Source of the DNA: Streptomyces sp. CB02414 | GTDB lineage: Bacteria > Actinomycetota > Actinomycetes > Streptomycetales > Streptomycetaceae | Direction of reading: 5' to 3' | Assembly (NCBI RefSeq): GCF_001905385.1 | Contig: NZ_LIPF01000002.1 | Span: 806,001 to 870,000 of the forward strand | DNA length: 64,000 nucleotides | Shown: positions 17,447 through 29,447 of the stretch, piece by piece | Layout: the number at the start of each line of letters is the position of its first letter | How positions within the stretch are numbered: position 1 is the first letter of the stretch | Notes under the pieces: generated by a model | Database searches by the model: none | The model's input: the letters and a program-made list of their open reading frames with translations, nothing else | What the model was told of the DNA's origin: nothing | Translations under genes and position numbers: made by a program

Positions 17447-18679
17447 ATGCCCCCCTTCGATGTCCCCGAGGGCGACCCCTTCGGCCCGCACAACCTCCCG
17501 TACGGCGTGTTCTCGATCCCCGGCACGCAGGACCGGACGGTGGGCGTCCGGCTCGGCGACCACGTCCTCGACGCCGGCGCAGCGGCCCACGCGCTCGGCT
17601 CGCCGTACGCCTCCCTGCTCGCGCGGCCCACCCTCAACCCGCTGCTGGCGGCCGGCCGCACCGCCTGGTCCGACGTGCGGCGCGCCCTGACCGCCTGGGT
17701 GACGGTCCCCGCCCACCGCGAGACCCTGGAGCCTCTCTTCCACCCCCTCTCGTCGGTGACCCTCCACCTGCCCTTCGAGGTCGCGGACTACGTCGACTTC
17801 TACGCCTCCGAGAACCACGCCCGGAACGTCGGCCAGATCTTCCGTCCCGACGCCGCCGACTCCCTCACCCCCAACTGGAAACACCTCCCCATCGGCTACC
17901 ACGGCCGCTCCGGCACGGTCGTCGTGTCCGGCACGGACGTCGTACGCCCGTGCGGACAGCGCAAGGCCCCGGCCGACGCCGCACCCGTCTTCGGCCCGTC
18001 CGTACGCCTGGACATCGAGGCCGAGGTCGGCTTCGTGGTGGGTGTGCCGTCCGAGCCGGGCGACCCGGTGCCGCTCGGCGACTTCCGCGAGCACGTCTTC
18101 GGGCTGTGCCTCCTCAACGACTGGTCCGCGCGGGACGTCCAGGCCTGGGAGTACGTCCCCCTCGGCCCCTTCCTCGGCAAGTCGTTCGCCACGTCGGTGT
18201 CGGCCTGGATCACGCCGCTGGACGCCCTGGAGGAGGCACGGGTGGCGCCGCCGGAGCGCACTCACGAGCTGCTGCCCTACCTCGACGACACCGACCCGGA
18301 ACTGGACGAGCCCGGAGGCTACGACCTGCGGATCACCGTCACGATCAACGACCATGTCGTTTCCGAACCCCCGTTCTCCACCATGTACTGGACAGCCGCC
18401 CAGCAACTGGCCCACATGACCGTCAACGGCGCCTCCCTGCGCACCGGCGACCTCTACGGCTCCGGCACGGTGAGCGGTCCCACGGAGCGGGAACGCGGCT
18501 CCTTGCTGGAACTGACCTGGAACGGCCGCGACCCGCTGGAACTCCCCGACGGCAAGCGGACGTTCCTGGAGGACGGGGACGTGGTGACCCTGTCGGCCTG
18601 GGCACCTGGCCCGGACGGCGTCCGGGTGGGTCTGGGCGAGGTGACCGGCCGGATCGCCGCACCGCGCACCGGCCGGTAG
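17447..18679 (+). CDS. fahA: Fumarylacetoacetase
   Basis: This 410-residue enzyme hydrolyses fumarylacetoacetate to fumarate and acetoacetate, the last step of tyrosine catabolism. The FAH-family metal and catalytic residues are visible: DFYASENHARNVG (metal Asp and catalytic His near 125), PNWKHLPIGYHGRSG, the metal glutamates in DIEAEVGFVVG (near 195), LLNDWSARDVQAWEYVPLG (metal Asp near 225) and the downstream SVSAW. Length matches the family. The ATG at 17447 follows GAGG by about 10 bases; an in-frame GTG at 17369 would add 26 residues of little similarity. No other tyrosine-degradation gene lies beside it. Confidence 0.93.
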   Translation: MPPFDVPEGDPFGPHNLPYGVFSIPGTQDRTVGVRLGDHVLDAGAAAHALGSPYASLLARPTLNPLLAAGRTAWSDVRRALTAWVTVPAHRETLEPLFHPLSSVTLHLPFEVADYVDFYASENHARNVGQIFRPDAADSLTPNWKHLPIGYHGRSGTVVVSGTDVVRPCGQRKAPADAAPVFGPSVRLDIEAEVGFVVGVPSEPGDPVPLGDFREHVFGLCLLNDWSARDVQAWEYVPLGPFLGKSFATSVSAWITPLDALEEARVAPPERTHELLPYLDDTDPELDEPGGYDLRITVTINDHVVSEPPFSTMYWTAAQQLAHMTVNGASLRTGDLYGSGTVSGPTERERGSLLELTWNGRDPLELPDGKRTFLEDGDVVTLSAWAPGPDGVRVGLGEVTGRIAAPRTGR

Positions 18680-19194
18680 CCCACGCGCCACCCACGGACG
18701 GCAGCCCCGCGAGCGCCCCGCACCCGCGCGGGCACCGCCCCCGTCGCACCGGCCCGGTATGCGCGCGGACGGCAGTTCCGCCGCAGGCTCCCGCACTCGC
18801 GGCGGACGGCAGCCCGTCGCAAGGCCCGGTGTTCGCGCGTGCGCTGCCCCCGTCGCGAACTCCGGCACTCCCGCAGACGGCAGGCCGCCGAAGCCCCGGC
18901 ATCCGCGCGGGCGGCAGCCTCACCGCGCGTCGGCCCGATGGTCGCGCTGGCGGCGCCGCGATGCGGTGCGATGCGGTGTGACGCGATGCGCCGGATCGGT
19001 TGCCCGCCGGGGACTGACTCACACCGCCCGTCACCGTCATACTGGCGTCGGGCGGTGTGCGCGGCACGGCGTGTCCGCACCCGTGACAGCAGCCTCCCAC
19101 CGGGCCACCGGGGCCCGCCGAAGCCCCGGCACCGCCCACCACCACCGCACCACAGCCAGAGCCGCCCTTCCGACCAGGATCCGGAGCCCGTGGC
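18680..19194. other. Long intergenic region with repeats
   Basis: The 515 bp between fahA and the M56 peptidase gene hold a degenerate 37-bp tandem repeat (18695-18960), a short run of repeated GATGCGGTG units just after it (18959-18985), and the peptidase promoter. No credible gene was found; open frames here are by-products of extreme G+C. Confidence 0.7.
18695..18960 (+). repeat. Degenerate tandem repeat, period about 37 bp
   Basis: About seven head-to-tail units can be aligned, each opening with a CGGACGGCAG-like block, then a CCCCGTCGCA-like block and ending in CACTCGCG or a variant. Four successive units are exactly 37 bp; others are 33-34 bp. The period is not a multiple of three, arguing against coding. 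Confidence 0.75.
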
Positions 19195-20133
19195 ATGACC
19201 CTCTGCCTGCTCCTGCTGTTCGTCGTCGCCGTGACCGCCGCGGTACCGGTACCGCGCGCGCTGACCCGGTCCGCGTGGCCCGAACGCGACCCGGTCGTCG
19301 CCCTGTGGGTGTGGCAGTGCCTGGTCGCCACCGTCCTGCTGTGCTGCCTGACGGCACTCGTGCTCGGGGCCGCCGCGATCTTCGGGACGGTCCGCGCCCA
19401 GCTCTTCGCGCCGGCGCCGCCCGCGGTGACCGCCGCTTACAACCTCTCCGCCGGCCCGCCCTGGGCCGCCGCCCTCACCCTGCTGCTGGCCGGCGGCGCC
19501 GCATGGACGACCGCCATGCTCGCCCGCGAACTCGTCGAGGCCCGCCGACGCCGTGCCCAGTCCCGCGCCCACCTGCGCGAGCGCGCCCCCGATCTGCCCG
19601 CCGGGCTCCCCGCCGCCCGCGGCCCTCTGCTGGTCCTGGAGGACGAGTACCCGGACGCCTGGTGGATGCCGGGCAGCCCGCCCCAGCTGATCGTCACCAC
19701 CGGCGCCCTGCAGCGTCTCACCGACCACCAGCTCGACGCCGTCCTCACCCACGAGCGCGGCCACGCCCGCGCCCGCCACGACTGGCTGCTGCACCTGTCC
19801 ACCGCACTGGCCACCGGCTTCCCCCGAGTCCCCCTCTTCGCCCACTTCTGCGACCAGACCCACCGCCTGGTCGAACTGGCCGCCGACGACACCGCCTCAC
19901 GCCGCTGCGGCCACCTGACCACGGCCCTGGCTTTGATCGAGCTGAACCAGCACCGGGGCGTCCTGTCCTGCGCCTCCAGCCACCGCCTCCTCGGCGAGCG
20001 GGTGGACCGCCTCCTCGAACCGCCGCCTCGCCTGACGCCTCGTCACCGGGCCCTGACCACGGCGACGGCCGCTCTCGTGCCCCTCGTCCCCCTGCTGATC
20101 ACCTTCGCTCCCGGGCTGACGGCGCTGGCGTAG
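19195..20133 (+). CDS. M56-family (BlaR1-like) membrane metallopeptidase
   Basis: This 312-residue integral-membrane peptidase has helices at about 1-18, 35-62, 85-108 and 275-300, with the zinc motif HERGH near residue 185 and a downstream ELAADD that can give the third ligand (Glu), the M48/M56 arrangement. The C-terminal sensor domain found in BlaR1/MecR1 is absent, so this is the short actinobacterial type. Such genes in Streptomyces often pair with a BlaI-type repressor, but none is adjacent here. The ATG follows a GGAG ribosome site by about 9 bases. Confidence 0.85.
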   Translation: MTLCLLLLFVVAVTAAVPVPRALTRSAWPERDPVVALWVWQCLVATVLLCCLTALVLGAAAIFGTVRAQLFAPAPPAVTAAYNLSAGPPWAAALTLLLAGGAAWTTAMLARELVEARRRRAQSRAHLRERAPDLPAGLPAARGPLLVLEDEYPDAWWMPGSPPQLIVTTGALQRLTDHQLDAVLTHERGHARARHDWLLHLSTALATGFPRVPLFAHFCDQTHRLVELAADDTASRRCGHLTTALALIELNQHRGVLSCASSHRLLGERVDRLLEPPPRLTPRHRALTTATAALVPLVPLLITFAPGLTALA

Positions 20134-20156
20134 GGCCCGTCTCAACGGGAGCGACG

Positions 20157-20177
20157 GGCGACCAGCGGCCGGTCGCC
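20157..20177. terminator. Weak hairpin between convergent peptidase and recQ
   Basis: A 7-bp inverted repeat (GGCGACC / GGTCGCC, 7-base loop) lies between the two convergent stop codons. It has no U-tract, as is usual in Streptomyces. Confidence 0.35.
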
Positions 20178-20188
20178 GCCGTCCGCCC

Positions 20189-22198
<2,010 letters not shown>

Positions 22199-22370
22199 CG
22201 CCTGGTCCCCCGTACGTCCTGCCTTGCCTGTCCGGGCCTTCTGGGTCCGTCCTGTCCATCTGGTCCGCCCTGTCCCGACCACTGCCTCAACGATAGGGGT
22301 CCGCGCCGACAGCGCCGGAGTTATCCACAGGCTTCGTCCATCGCCGAGCGTCACGACTGGATACCCTTGC

Positions 22371-23000
22371 GTGACAACCGACACTCCTATCGCTGGGACG
22401 CACAGAGTGGCATCCGAGGTCTCACCCACAAAGTGGCCGGCCCCTCCTCCCGAGGGCTGGACCGCTGACGATCTGGACCGCCTCCCCAGCCTTCCGGCGC
22501 ATACGCAGCTGATCGATGCCGGACTTGTCTTCCCCTGCCCTCAGACGACCTTCCACGAACGGGCAACGTCCTTCTTCGGCCGGCAGCTCTCGGCAGCCGC
22601 AACACAAGGGCTCGACGTCCTGTGCAGGTTCACCATCGACGTGGACCGGCAGAACAGGCCGGAGCCGGACGTGCTGGTGCTGCGGGAAGAAGCGCTGACA
22701 AGTCCCGACCAGACGCGCGTCCCGGCGTCAGCTGTCGTACTGACCGTGGAGGTCGTCTCGCCGGACTCCGTCTCCCGCGACCGCGAGACCAAGCCCCTGA
22801 AGTACGCCCGGGCGGGCATCGCCCACTACTGGCGGGTGGAGAACGAGAAGGGTCTCGCCGTCGTCTACGCCTTCGAGCTGGAGCCCGCCACCGGGGCGTA
22901 CGTCGCCGTCGGCATCTTCCGTGAGCGCATGAAGCTGAGCGCGCCCTTCCCGCTGGACCTGGACCTGACGGCCATCAAAGCGCGCCGCGGCGGCGAGTGA
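22371..23000 (+). CDS. Uma2-family (DUF820) putative restriction-endonuclease-like protein
   Basis: This 209-residue protein belongs to the Uma2/DUF820 family, which is very common in Streptomyces and has a PD-(D/E)XK nuclease fold. The catalytic set appears as Asp in RPEPDVLVL, Glu in TVEVVSPDS and Lys in [17 protein letters not shown]. The N-terminal [19 protein letters not shown] is the family's usual opening. The biological role is unknown; the nuclease activity is a fold-based inference. The start is uncertain: GTG at 22371 gives the usual short leader, GTG at 22407 is the alternative; neither has a clear ribosome site. Confidence 0.75.
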   Translation: MTTDTPIAGTHRVASEVSPTKWPAPPPEGWTADDLDRLPSLPAHTQLIDAGLVFPCPQTTFHERATSFFGRQLSAAATQGLDVLCRFTIDVDRQNRPEPDVLVLREEALTSPDQTRVPASAVVLTVEVVSPDSVSRDRETKPLKYARAGIAHYWRVENEKGLAVVYAFELEPATGAYVAVGIFRERMKLSAPFPLDLDLTAIKARRGGE

Positions 23001-23010
23001 CCCACTGCGC

Positions 23011-23062
23011 ACACGGCGGCGGCCCGGCTGCCCTCCTGCGGGATGCCGGGCCGCCGCCGTGT
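23011..23062. terminator. Strong hairpin between Uma2 gene and nuoN
   Basis: An 18-bp perfect inverted repeat (arms 23011-23028 and 23045-23062) with a 16-base loop sits between the convergent Uma2 and nuoN stop codons. It probably terminates the 16-kb nuo transcript and the Uma2 transcript from opposite sides. Confidence 0.8.
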
Positions 23063-23082
23063 CCGAACCGGCGAGCGCCGTG

Positions 23083-24741
23083 TCAGCGCACGAACACCCC
23101 CGCCTGTCCCGCCAGGTCCAGGAAGTACTGCGGCGCCACGCCGAGCACCACCGTCACCGCGACCCCGACACCGATCGCCGTCATCGTCAGCGGTGACGGC
23201 ACCGCGACCGTCGGGCCCTCCGGGCGCGGTTCGCTGAAGAACATCAGCACGATCACGCGGATGTAGAAGAACGCCGCGATCGCCGACGAGATCACGCCGA
23301 TCACGACCAGCGGGGCCGCGCCGCCCTCCGCCGCCGCCTTGAAGACGGCGAACTTGCCGGAGAACCCGGAGGTCAGCGGGATGCCCGCGAAGGCCAGCAG
23401 GAACACCGCGAACACGGCCGCCACCAGCGGTGACCTGCGCCCGAGCCCGGCCCACTTCGACAGGTGCGTCGCCTCGCCCCCCGCGTCGCGCACCAGCGTC
23501 ACCACCGCGAAGGCGCCGATCGTGACGAAGGAGTACGCGGCCAGGTAGAAGAGGACGGACGAGATGCCCTCCGGCGTGGTCGCGATGACACCGGCGAGGA
23601 TGAAGCCCGCGTGCGCGATCGACGAGTACGCCAGCAGCCGCTTGATGTCGGTCTGCGTGATCGCGACGATCGCGCCCGCCAGCATGGTGACGATCGCCAC
23701 GGCCCACATCACCGGCCGCCAGTCCCAGCGCAGGCCGGGCAGGACGACGTACAGGATGCGGAGCAGGGCGCCGAAGGCGGCCACCTTGGTCGCCGCCGCC
23801 ATGAAGCCGGTGACCGGCGTCGGCGCGCCCTGGTACACGTCCGGCGTCCACATGTGGAACGGCACCGCGCCCACCTTGAACAGCAGGCCCATGACGATCA
23901 GCGCGGACCCGACGAGCAGCAGCGCGTCGTTACCCATGGTGTCGGCGAGCGCCGGAGTGACGTTCTGCACGGTGCCGTCGACGACCGAGGCGATCGTGCC
24001 GTACGACATGGAGCCCGCGTAGCCGTAGAGCAGCGCGATGCCGAACAGGGTGAAGGCCGAGGCGAACGCGCCGAGCAGGAAGTACTTGACCGCCGCTTCC
24101 TGCGACATGAGCCGCTTGCGGCGGGCCAGCGCGCACAGCAGGTACAGCGGGAGGGAGAAGACCTCCAGGGCCACGAAGAGCAGCAGGAGGTCGTTGGCCG
24201 CCGGGAAGATCAGCATGCCGGCGACGGCGAAGAGGAGGAGCGGGAAGACCTCCGTCGTGGTGAAGCCGGCCTTGACCGCCTTCTGCTCGCTCTCGCTGCC
24301 CGGCACGGCCGCGGCCTGCGCGGCGAAGGAGTCGACCCGGTTGCCGTGCGCCTCCGGGTCGAGCCGCCGCTCGGCGAAGGTGAACAGGCCGACCAGCGCC
24401 ACCAGCAGGATCGTGCCCTGCAGGAACAGGGCCGGACCGTCGACGGCGATGGCTCCCATCGCCGCGATGCCCGCCTTGGTCGTGCCGTATCCGCCCGCCG
24501 CGAGCGCGACGACCGCGGCGAAGGCGGCGACGAGCGCGACGACGGACAGGAACATCTGCACGTGGTAGCGGGCCCTGCGCGGCACGAAGGCCTCGATCAG
24601 GATGCCGATGATCGCCGCGCCGAGGATGATCAGGGTGGGCGACAGCTGCCCGTACTCGATCTTCGGCGCGTCGATCTTGCCGATCGGGTCGGCCGCCGTC
24701 GCCGCCGTTGTCCACAGGCTGTGGACGGCTGTTGCGCTCAC
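23083..24741 (-). CDS. nuoN: NADH-quinone oxidoreductase subunit N
   Basis: This antiporter-like membrane subunit of respiratory complex I is 552 residues with about 14 helices. Conserved signs are the helix-7 lysine region (GLLFKVGAVPFHMWTPDVYQG, quoted in part) and the broken-helix GAFASAFTLFG. It forms one of three proton channels driven by quinone reduction. The GTG start overlaps the nuoM stop by four bases (GTGA). It is the last gene of the operon, before a strong hairpin. Against E. coli NuoN it carries a longer hydrophilic loop after helix 3 (about residues 125-160). Confidence 0.95.
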   Translation of the reverse strand: MSATAVHSLWTTAATAADPIGKIDAPKIEYGQLSPTLIILGAAIIGILIEAFVPRRARYHVQMFLSVVALVAAFAAVVALAAGGYGTTKAGIAAMGAIAVDGPALFLQGTILLVALVGLFTFAERRLDPEAHGNRVDSFAAQAAAVPGSESEQKAVKAGFTTTEVFPLLLFAVAGMLIFPAANDLLLLFVALEVFSLPLYLLCALARRKRLMSQEAAVKYFLLGAFASAFTLFGIALLYGYAGSMSYGTIASVVDGTVQNVTPALADTMGNDALLLVGSALIVMGLLFKVGAVPFHMWTPDVYQGAPTPVTGFMAAATKVAAFGALLRILYVVLPGLRWDWRPVMWAVAIVTMLAGAIVAITQTDIKRLLAYSSIAHAGFILAGVIATTPEGISSVLFYLAAYSFVTIGAFAVVTLVRDAGGEATHLSKWAGLGRRSPLVAAVFAVFLLAFAGIPLTSGFSGKFAVFKAAAEGGAAPLVVIGVISSAIAAFFYIRVIVLMFFSEPRPEGPTVAVPSPLTMTAIGVGVAVTVVLGVAPQYFLDLAGQAGVFVR

Positions 24742-26309
24742 TTGGCCGCCTCCACCTCAGGCTGGGGGTCCTTCTTCTGTACGTCGGACATGGTCTGCTC
24801 CACCGCCGGGTTGACGATGTCCGTAAGGGGCTTCGGGAAGACGCCCAGGAAGATCAGCAGCGCCACCAGCGGTGCCACGACCACCAGCTCCCGCACCCGC
24901 AGGTCGGGCATCGCCGACACCTCCGGCTTCACCGGGCCCGTCATCGTCCGCTGGTAGAGGACGAGGGTGTAGAGCGCGGCGAGCACGATGCCGAAGGTGG
25001 CGATGATGCCGATCACCGGATAGCGCGTGAAGGTGCCGACCAGGACCAGGAACTCGCTGATGAACGGCGCCAGCCCCGGCAGGGACAGGGTCGCCAGTCC
25101 GCCGATCAGGAAGGTACCGGCGAGCACCGGGGCGACCTTCTGCACTCCTCCGTAGTCGGCGATGAGCCGCGAGCCGCGCCGCGAGATCAGGAAACCGGCG
25201 ATCAGCATCAGGACGGCGGTGGAGATGCCGTGGTTGACCATGTAGAGCGTCGCGCCGGACTGGCCCTGGCTGGTCATCGCGAAGATGCCCATGATGATGA
25301 AGCCGAAGTGCGAGATCGACGCGTAGGCGATCAGCCGCTTGATGTCGCGCTGTCCGACCGCGAGCAACGCCCCGTAGATGATGCTGATGACGGCCAGGAC
25401 GAGGATCACCGGCGTCGCCCACTTGCTGGCCTCCGGGAAGAGCTGGAGGCAGAAGCGGAGCATCGCGAAGGTGCCCACCTTGTCGACGACCGCCGTGATG
25501 AGCACGGCGACCGGCGCGGTCGACTCCTGCATGGCGTTGGGCAGCCAGGTGTGCAGTGGCCACAGCGGCGCCTTCACCGCGAACGCGAAGAAGAAGCCGA
25601 GGAAGAGCCAGCGCTCGGTGCTGGTCGCCATCTCGAGCTCGCCGTTGGCCCTCGCCTGGGCGATCTCGGTGAGGGAGAAGTTCCCCGCGACCACGTAGAG
25701 GCCGATCACCGCGGCCAGCATGATCAGACCGCCGGCCAGGTTGTAGAGGAGGAACTTCACCGCCGCGTACGACCGCTGGGTCGCCGCCGTCTTCTCACCG
25801 TGCTGGTGGGCACGGTCCCCGAAGCCGCCGATGAGGAAGTACATCGGGATGAGCATGGCTTCGAAGAAGATGTAGAAGAGGAAGACGTCGGTGGCCTCGA
25901 AGGAGAGGATCACCATCGCCTCGACCAGCAGGATCAGGGCGAAGAAGCCCTGGGTCGGCCGCCAGCGGCTGCTGCCGGTCTCCAACGGGTCGGCGTCGTG
26001 CCAGCCCGCCAGGATGATGAACGGGATCAGCAGGGCGGTCAGGGCGATCAGCGCCACCGCGATGCCGTCCACGCCCAGTTCGTACCGGACTCCGAAGTCC
26101 GCGATCCAGGAGTGCGACTCGGTGAGCTGGTAGCGGTCGCCGCCGGGGTCGAAGCGGACCAGTACCGCGATCGCCAGGGCCAGGGTCGCCAGCGAGAACA
26201 GCAGCGCCAGCCATTTGGCCGCGGTGCGTTTCGCGGCCGGCACCGCGGCGGTGGCGATGGCCCCGACGGCCGGGAGGGCCGCCGTGACTGTCAGCAGGGG
26301 AAAGGACAT
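24738..26309 (-). CDS. nuoM: NADH-quinone oxidoreductase subunit M
   Basis: This 523-residue antiporter-like proton-channel subunit has about 14 helices with the conserved GVDGIAVALIALTALLIP, the essential helix-5 glutamate in LLVEAMVILSFEATD and the helix-7 Lys in FAFAVKAPLWPLHTWLPNA (quoted in part). It ends with a charged tail QKKDPQPEVEAAK. The gap to nuoL upstream is 5 bp and the stop overlaps nuoN. Confidence 0.95.
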   Translation of the reverse strand: MSFPLLTVTAALPAVGAIATAAVPAAKRTAAKWLALLFSLATLALAIAVLVRFDPGGDRYQLTESHSWIADFGVRYELGVDGIAVALIALTALLIPFIILAGWHDADPLETGSSRWRPTQGFFALILLVEAMVILSFEATDVFLFYIFFEAMLIPMYFLIGGFGDRAHQHGEKTAATQRSYAAVKFLLYNLAGGLIMLAAVIGLYVVAGNFSLTEIAQARANGELEMATSTERWLFLGFFFAFAVKAPLWPLHTWLPNAMQESTAPVAVLITAVVDKVGTFAMLRFCLQLFPEASKWATPVILVLAVISIIYGALLAVGQRDIKRLIAYASISHFGFIIMGIFAMTSQGQSGATLYMVNHGISTAVLMLIAGFLISRRGSRLIADYGGVQKVAPVLAGTFLIGGLATLSLPGLAPFISEFLVLVGTFTRYPVIGIIATFGIVLAALYTLVLYQRTMTGPVKPEVSAMPDLRVRELVVVAPLVALLIFLGVFPKPLTDIVNPAVEQTMSDVQKKDPQPEVEAAK

Positions 26310-26314
26310 CGGTA

Positions 26315-28279
26315 TCAGACCGCCCTCATCAGCAGGGTCGCGGCGACGAGGACCGCCGCACCGCCGAACATCGAGACCGCGTAACTGCGCGCGAACCCGT
26401 TCTGCAGCTTGCGCATCCGCCCGGACAGGCCGCCGACCGAGGCCGCCGTGCCGTTGACCACGCCGTCGACCAGGGTGTGGTCAACGTAGACCAGGGAGCG
26501 CGTCAGGTGCTCTCCGCCGCGGACCAGTACGACGTGGTTGAAGTCGTCCTGGAGCAGGTCACGCCGGGCGGCCCGGGTGAGCAGCGATCCGCGCGGAGCG
26601 ACGGCCGGGACCGGACGGCGGCCGTACTGCGCCCAGGCGACCGCGACGCCGATGACCATCACGGCGACCGTCGAGACGGTGACGGTCAGGGCGCTGATCG
26701 GCGCATGGCCGTGGTCGTGCCCGGTGATGGGCTCGAGCCAGTGCACGAAACGGTCGCCGATGCTGAAGAACGCGCCGCCGAACACCGAGCCGACGGCCAG
26801 CACGATCATCGGGATCGTCATGCTCTTCGGGGACTCGTGCGGGTGCGGCGGGGTGTACTCACCGCGCGTCTCGGCGGCGGGCTCCACGTCCGGCTGGGCC
26901 GGCGACGGCGTCGGGGCGTTGCGCCAGCGCTCCTCGCCGAAGAAGGTCATCAGCATCACGCGCGTCATGTAGTACGCCGTGATGGCGGCGCCCAGCAGGG
27001 CGCAGGCGCCGAGGATCCAGCCCTCGGTGCCGCCCTTGGCGAACGCCGACTCGATGATCTTGTCCTTGGAGAAGAAGCCGGACAAGCCCGGGAAACCGAT
27101 GATGGCGAGGTAGCCGAGGCCGAAGGTGATGAAGGTGACCGGCATGTACTTGCGCAGTCCGCCGTAGCGGCGCATGTCGACCTCGTCGTTCATGCCGTGC
27201 ATGACCGAACCGGCGCCGAGGAACAGTCCGGCCTTGAAGAAGCCGTGCGTCACCAGGTGCATGATCGCGAACACGTAGCCGATCGGGCCGAGACCGGCCG
27301 CCAGGACCATGTAGCCGATCTGCGACATGGTCGAGCCGGCCAGTGCCTTCTTGATGTCGTCCTTGGCGCAACCGACGATCGCACCGAACAGCAGCGTGAC
27401 CGCGCCGACGATGGTGACGACGAGCTGTGCGTCGGGCGCGCCGTTGAAGATGGCTCCCGAGCGGACGATCAGGTACACGCCCGCCGTCACCATGGTCGCG
27501 GCATGGATGAGGGCCGAGACCGGGGTCGGGCCCTCCATCGCGTCCCCGAGCCAGGACTGCAGCGGCACCTGGGCGGACTTGCCGCAGGCGGCGAGCAGCA
27601 GCATCAGGGCGATCGCGGTGAGCTTGCCCTCGTCGGCCGAGCCCGCGAGCCCGGCCTCCCCGTGACCGCCGAGCACCGGCCCGAAGGCGAAGGTGCCGAA
27701 CCACAGGAACATCAGCATGATCGCGATGGACAGGCCCATGTCGCCGACGCGGTTGACCAGGAAGGCCTTCTTCGCGGCGGTGGCGGCGCTGGGCTTGTGC
27801 TGCCAGAAGCCGATCAGCAGGTAGGAGGCGAGACCGACACCCTCCCAGCCGACGTACAGCAGCAGGTAGTTGTCGGCGAGCACGAGGATCAGCATCGCCG
27901 CGAGGAACAGGTTCAGATAACCGAAGAAGCGGCGGCGGCGCTCATCGTGCTCCATGTACCCGATCGAGTACAGGTGGATGAGCGAACCGACGCCGGTGAT
28001 CAGCAGCACGAACGTCATGGACAGCTGGTCGAGCCGGAAGGCGACGTCGGCCTGGAAGCCCTCCACCGGGATCCAGCTGAACAGGTGCTGCGTCAGGGTG
28101 CGGTCCTCGGCGCCGGCGCCGAGCATGTCGGCGAAGAGGACGACGCCGATCACGAAGGAGGCGGCGGCCAGCACCGTGCCGATCCAATGGCCGACGGCGT
28201 CCAGGCGGCGTCCGCCGCACAGCAGGACCGCCGCTCCGAGCAAGGGCGCCGCCACCAGCAGCGCAATCAAATTCTCCAC
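26315..28279 (-). CDS. nuoL: NADH-quinone oxidoreductase subunit L
   Basis: This 654-residue subunit has the NuoL plan: an antiporter-like core ([20 protein letters not shown] and [19 protein letters not shown], quoted in full) and a C-terminal extension that in the solved complexes runs as a lateral helix along NuoM and NuoN. A polar insert of about 40 residues (around 425-465, with [17 protein letters not shown]) lies between late helices. It is 14 bp downstream of nuoK. Confidence 0.95.
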   Translation of the reverse strand: MENLIALLVAAPLLGAAVLLCGGRRLDAVGHWIGTVLAAASFVIGVVLFADMLGAGAEDRTLTQHLFSWIPVEGFQADVAFRLDQLSMTFVLLITGVGSLIHLYSIGYMEHDERRRRFFGYLNLFLAAMLILVLADNYLLLYVGWEGVGLASYLLIGFWQHKPSAATAAKKAFLVNRVGDMGLSIAIMLMFLWFGTFAFGPVLGGHGEAGLAGSADEGKLTAIALMLLLAACGKSAQVPLQSWLGDAMEGPTPVSALIHAATMVTAGVYLIVRSGAIFNGAPDAQLVVTIVGAVTLLFGAIVGCAKDDIKKALAGSTMSQIGYMVLAAGLGPIGYVFAIMHLVTHGFFKAGLFLGAGSVMHGMNDEVDMRRYGGLRKYMPVTFITFGLGYLAIIGFPGLSGFFSKDKIIESAFAKGGTEGWILGACALLGAAITAYYMTRVMLMTFFGEERWRNAPTPSPAQPDVEPAAETRGEYTPPHPHESPKSMTIPMIVLAVGSVFGGAFFSIGDRFVHWLEPITGHDHGHAPISALTVTVSTVAVMVIGVAVAWAQYGRRPVPAVAPRGSLLTRAARRDLLQDDFNHVVLVRGGEHLTRSLVYVDHTLVDGVVNGTAASVGGLSGRMRKLQNGFARSYAVSMFGGAAVLVAATLLMRAV

Positions 28280-28293
28280 GATTCAGCGACCCC

Positions 28294-28593
28294 TCACAGC
28301 TTCATCAGGCTGGCGTCGTCGACCGAGGCCGAGTGGCGGGAACGGAACAGGGACACGATGATCGCGAGCCCGACCACGACCTCCGCGGCGGCGACAACCA
28401 TCGTGAAGAAGGCGATGACCTGGCCGTCGAGATTGCCGTGCATGCGGGAGAAGGCGACGAACGCGAGGTTGCACGCGTTGAGCATCAGCTCGACGCACAT
28501 GAAGACCACGATCGCGTTGCGCCTGATCAGCACGCCGGTGGCGCCGATCGTGAACAACAGGGCCGCGAGATAGAGGTAGTTCACCGGGTTCAC
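28294..28593 (-). CDS. nuoK: NADH-quinone oxidoreductase subunit K
   Basis: This 99-residue, three-helix membrane subunit carries the conserved membrane glutamates in [17 protein letters not shown] and [16 protein letters not shown], which belong to the E-channel connecting the quinone site to the antiporter subunits. The GTG start (VNPVNYLY) overlaps the nuoJ stop by four bases. Length equals the family norm. Confidence 0.96.
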   Translation of the reverse strand: MNPVNYLYLAALLFTIGATGVLIRRNAIVVFMCVELMLNACNLAFVAFSRMHGNLDGQVIAFFTMVVAAAEVVVGLAIIVSLFRSRHSASVDDASLMKL

Positions 28594-29447
28594 TTCGACG
28601 CCTCCTCGGACCGCTTGAAGTTGGCCGGCTCGACCGCCGTGCGCTCCAGGCGCTCCTCGGCACGCTGTTCCAGGGCCTTGAGGTCGTTGAGCGCGTCCGT
28701 CGACACGTCGCGGACCTGTCCCCGGTCGCGGAGCGTCTTGCTGACGGTGAGCTCGGAGGGGGTGCCGTCGGGCAGCAGGCCCGCGATGTCGACCGCGTTG
28801 TGCCGGGCGTAGACGCCGGGTGCGGGCAGCGGCGGCAGGTACTTGCCCTCGCGGACGCGCTTCTCGGCCAGCTCCCGCTGGGTCGCGGCCCGTTCGGTGC
28901 GCTCGCGGTGGGTGAGCACCATGGCGCCGACGGCGGCCGTGATGAGCAGGGCGCCGGTGATCTCGAAGGCGAAGACGTACTTGGTGAAGATGAGGGACGC
29001 GAGTCCCTCCACGTTGCCGTTCGCGTTCGCCTGGCCGAGGCCGGTGAACTCGCTGACCGAGGCGTTGCCGATGCCGCCGATCAGCAGGATGCCGAAGCCG
29101 AGCCCGGAAAGCAGAGCCAGCCAGCGCTGGCCCTTGATGGTCTCCTTCAGGGAGTCCGCCGCGGTGACGCCGACGAGCATCACCACGAACAGGAACAGCA
29201 TCATGATCGCGCCGGTGTAGACGATGATCTGCACCACGCCGAGGAAATAGGCACCGTTGGCGAGGTAGAACACCGCCAGGATGATCATGGTTCCGGCGAG
29301 GCAGAGCGCGCTGTGCACTGCCTTCTTCATGAAGACGGTGCACAGGGCGCCGATCACCGCGACGGTGCCGAGGATCCAGAACTGGACGGCCTCTCCGGTC
29401 GAGGTGCCGGCGGAGAGAGTCGCCGCCGCGGCGAGTTGCCCGGTCAT
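28590..29447 (-). CDS. nuoJ: NADH-quinone oxidoreductase subunit J
   Basis: This 285-residue membrane subunit has five helices in the first 175 residues, including the conserved helix [21 protein letters not shown]. The remaining 110 residues form a charged cytoplasmic tail ([20 protein letters not shown] onward) absent from E. coli NuoJ but usual in actinobacteria. The ATG follows GGAGGTGATCC, a near-perfect ribosome site, and overlaps the nuoI stop (ATGA). Confidence 0.95.
   Translation of the reverse strand: MTGQLAAAATLSAGTSTGEAVQFWILGTVAVIGALCTVFMKKAVHSALCLAGTMIILAVFYLANGAYFLGVVQIIVYTGAIMMLFLFVVMLVGVTAADSLKETIKGQRWLALLSGLGFGILLIGGIGNASVSEFTGLGQANANGNVEGLASLIFTKYVFAFEITGALLITAAVGAMVLTHRERTERAATQRELAEKRVREGKYLPPLPAPGVYARHNAVDIAGLLPDGTPSELTVSKTLRDRGQVRDVSTDALNDLKALEQRAEERLERTAVEPANFKRSEEASK

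Noticed and set aside
18695..18960. Repeat tract as a CRISPR array
   Set aside because: Units are contiguous and diverged, without constant repeats separated by unique spacers, and no cas genes are nearby.
17131..18981. Alternative 616-codon plus frame over fahA
   Set aside because: Overlaps fahA in another frame and translates to Arg/Pro-rich sequence; fahA has intact catalytic motifs.
22371..23000. Uma2-family gene as a transposase or mobile element
   Set aside because: No terminal inverted repeats, target duplication or transposase motif; the family is a common chromosomal one in Streptomyces.
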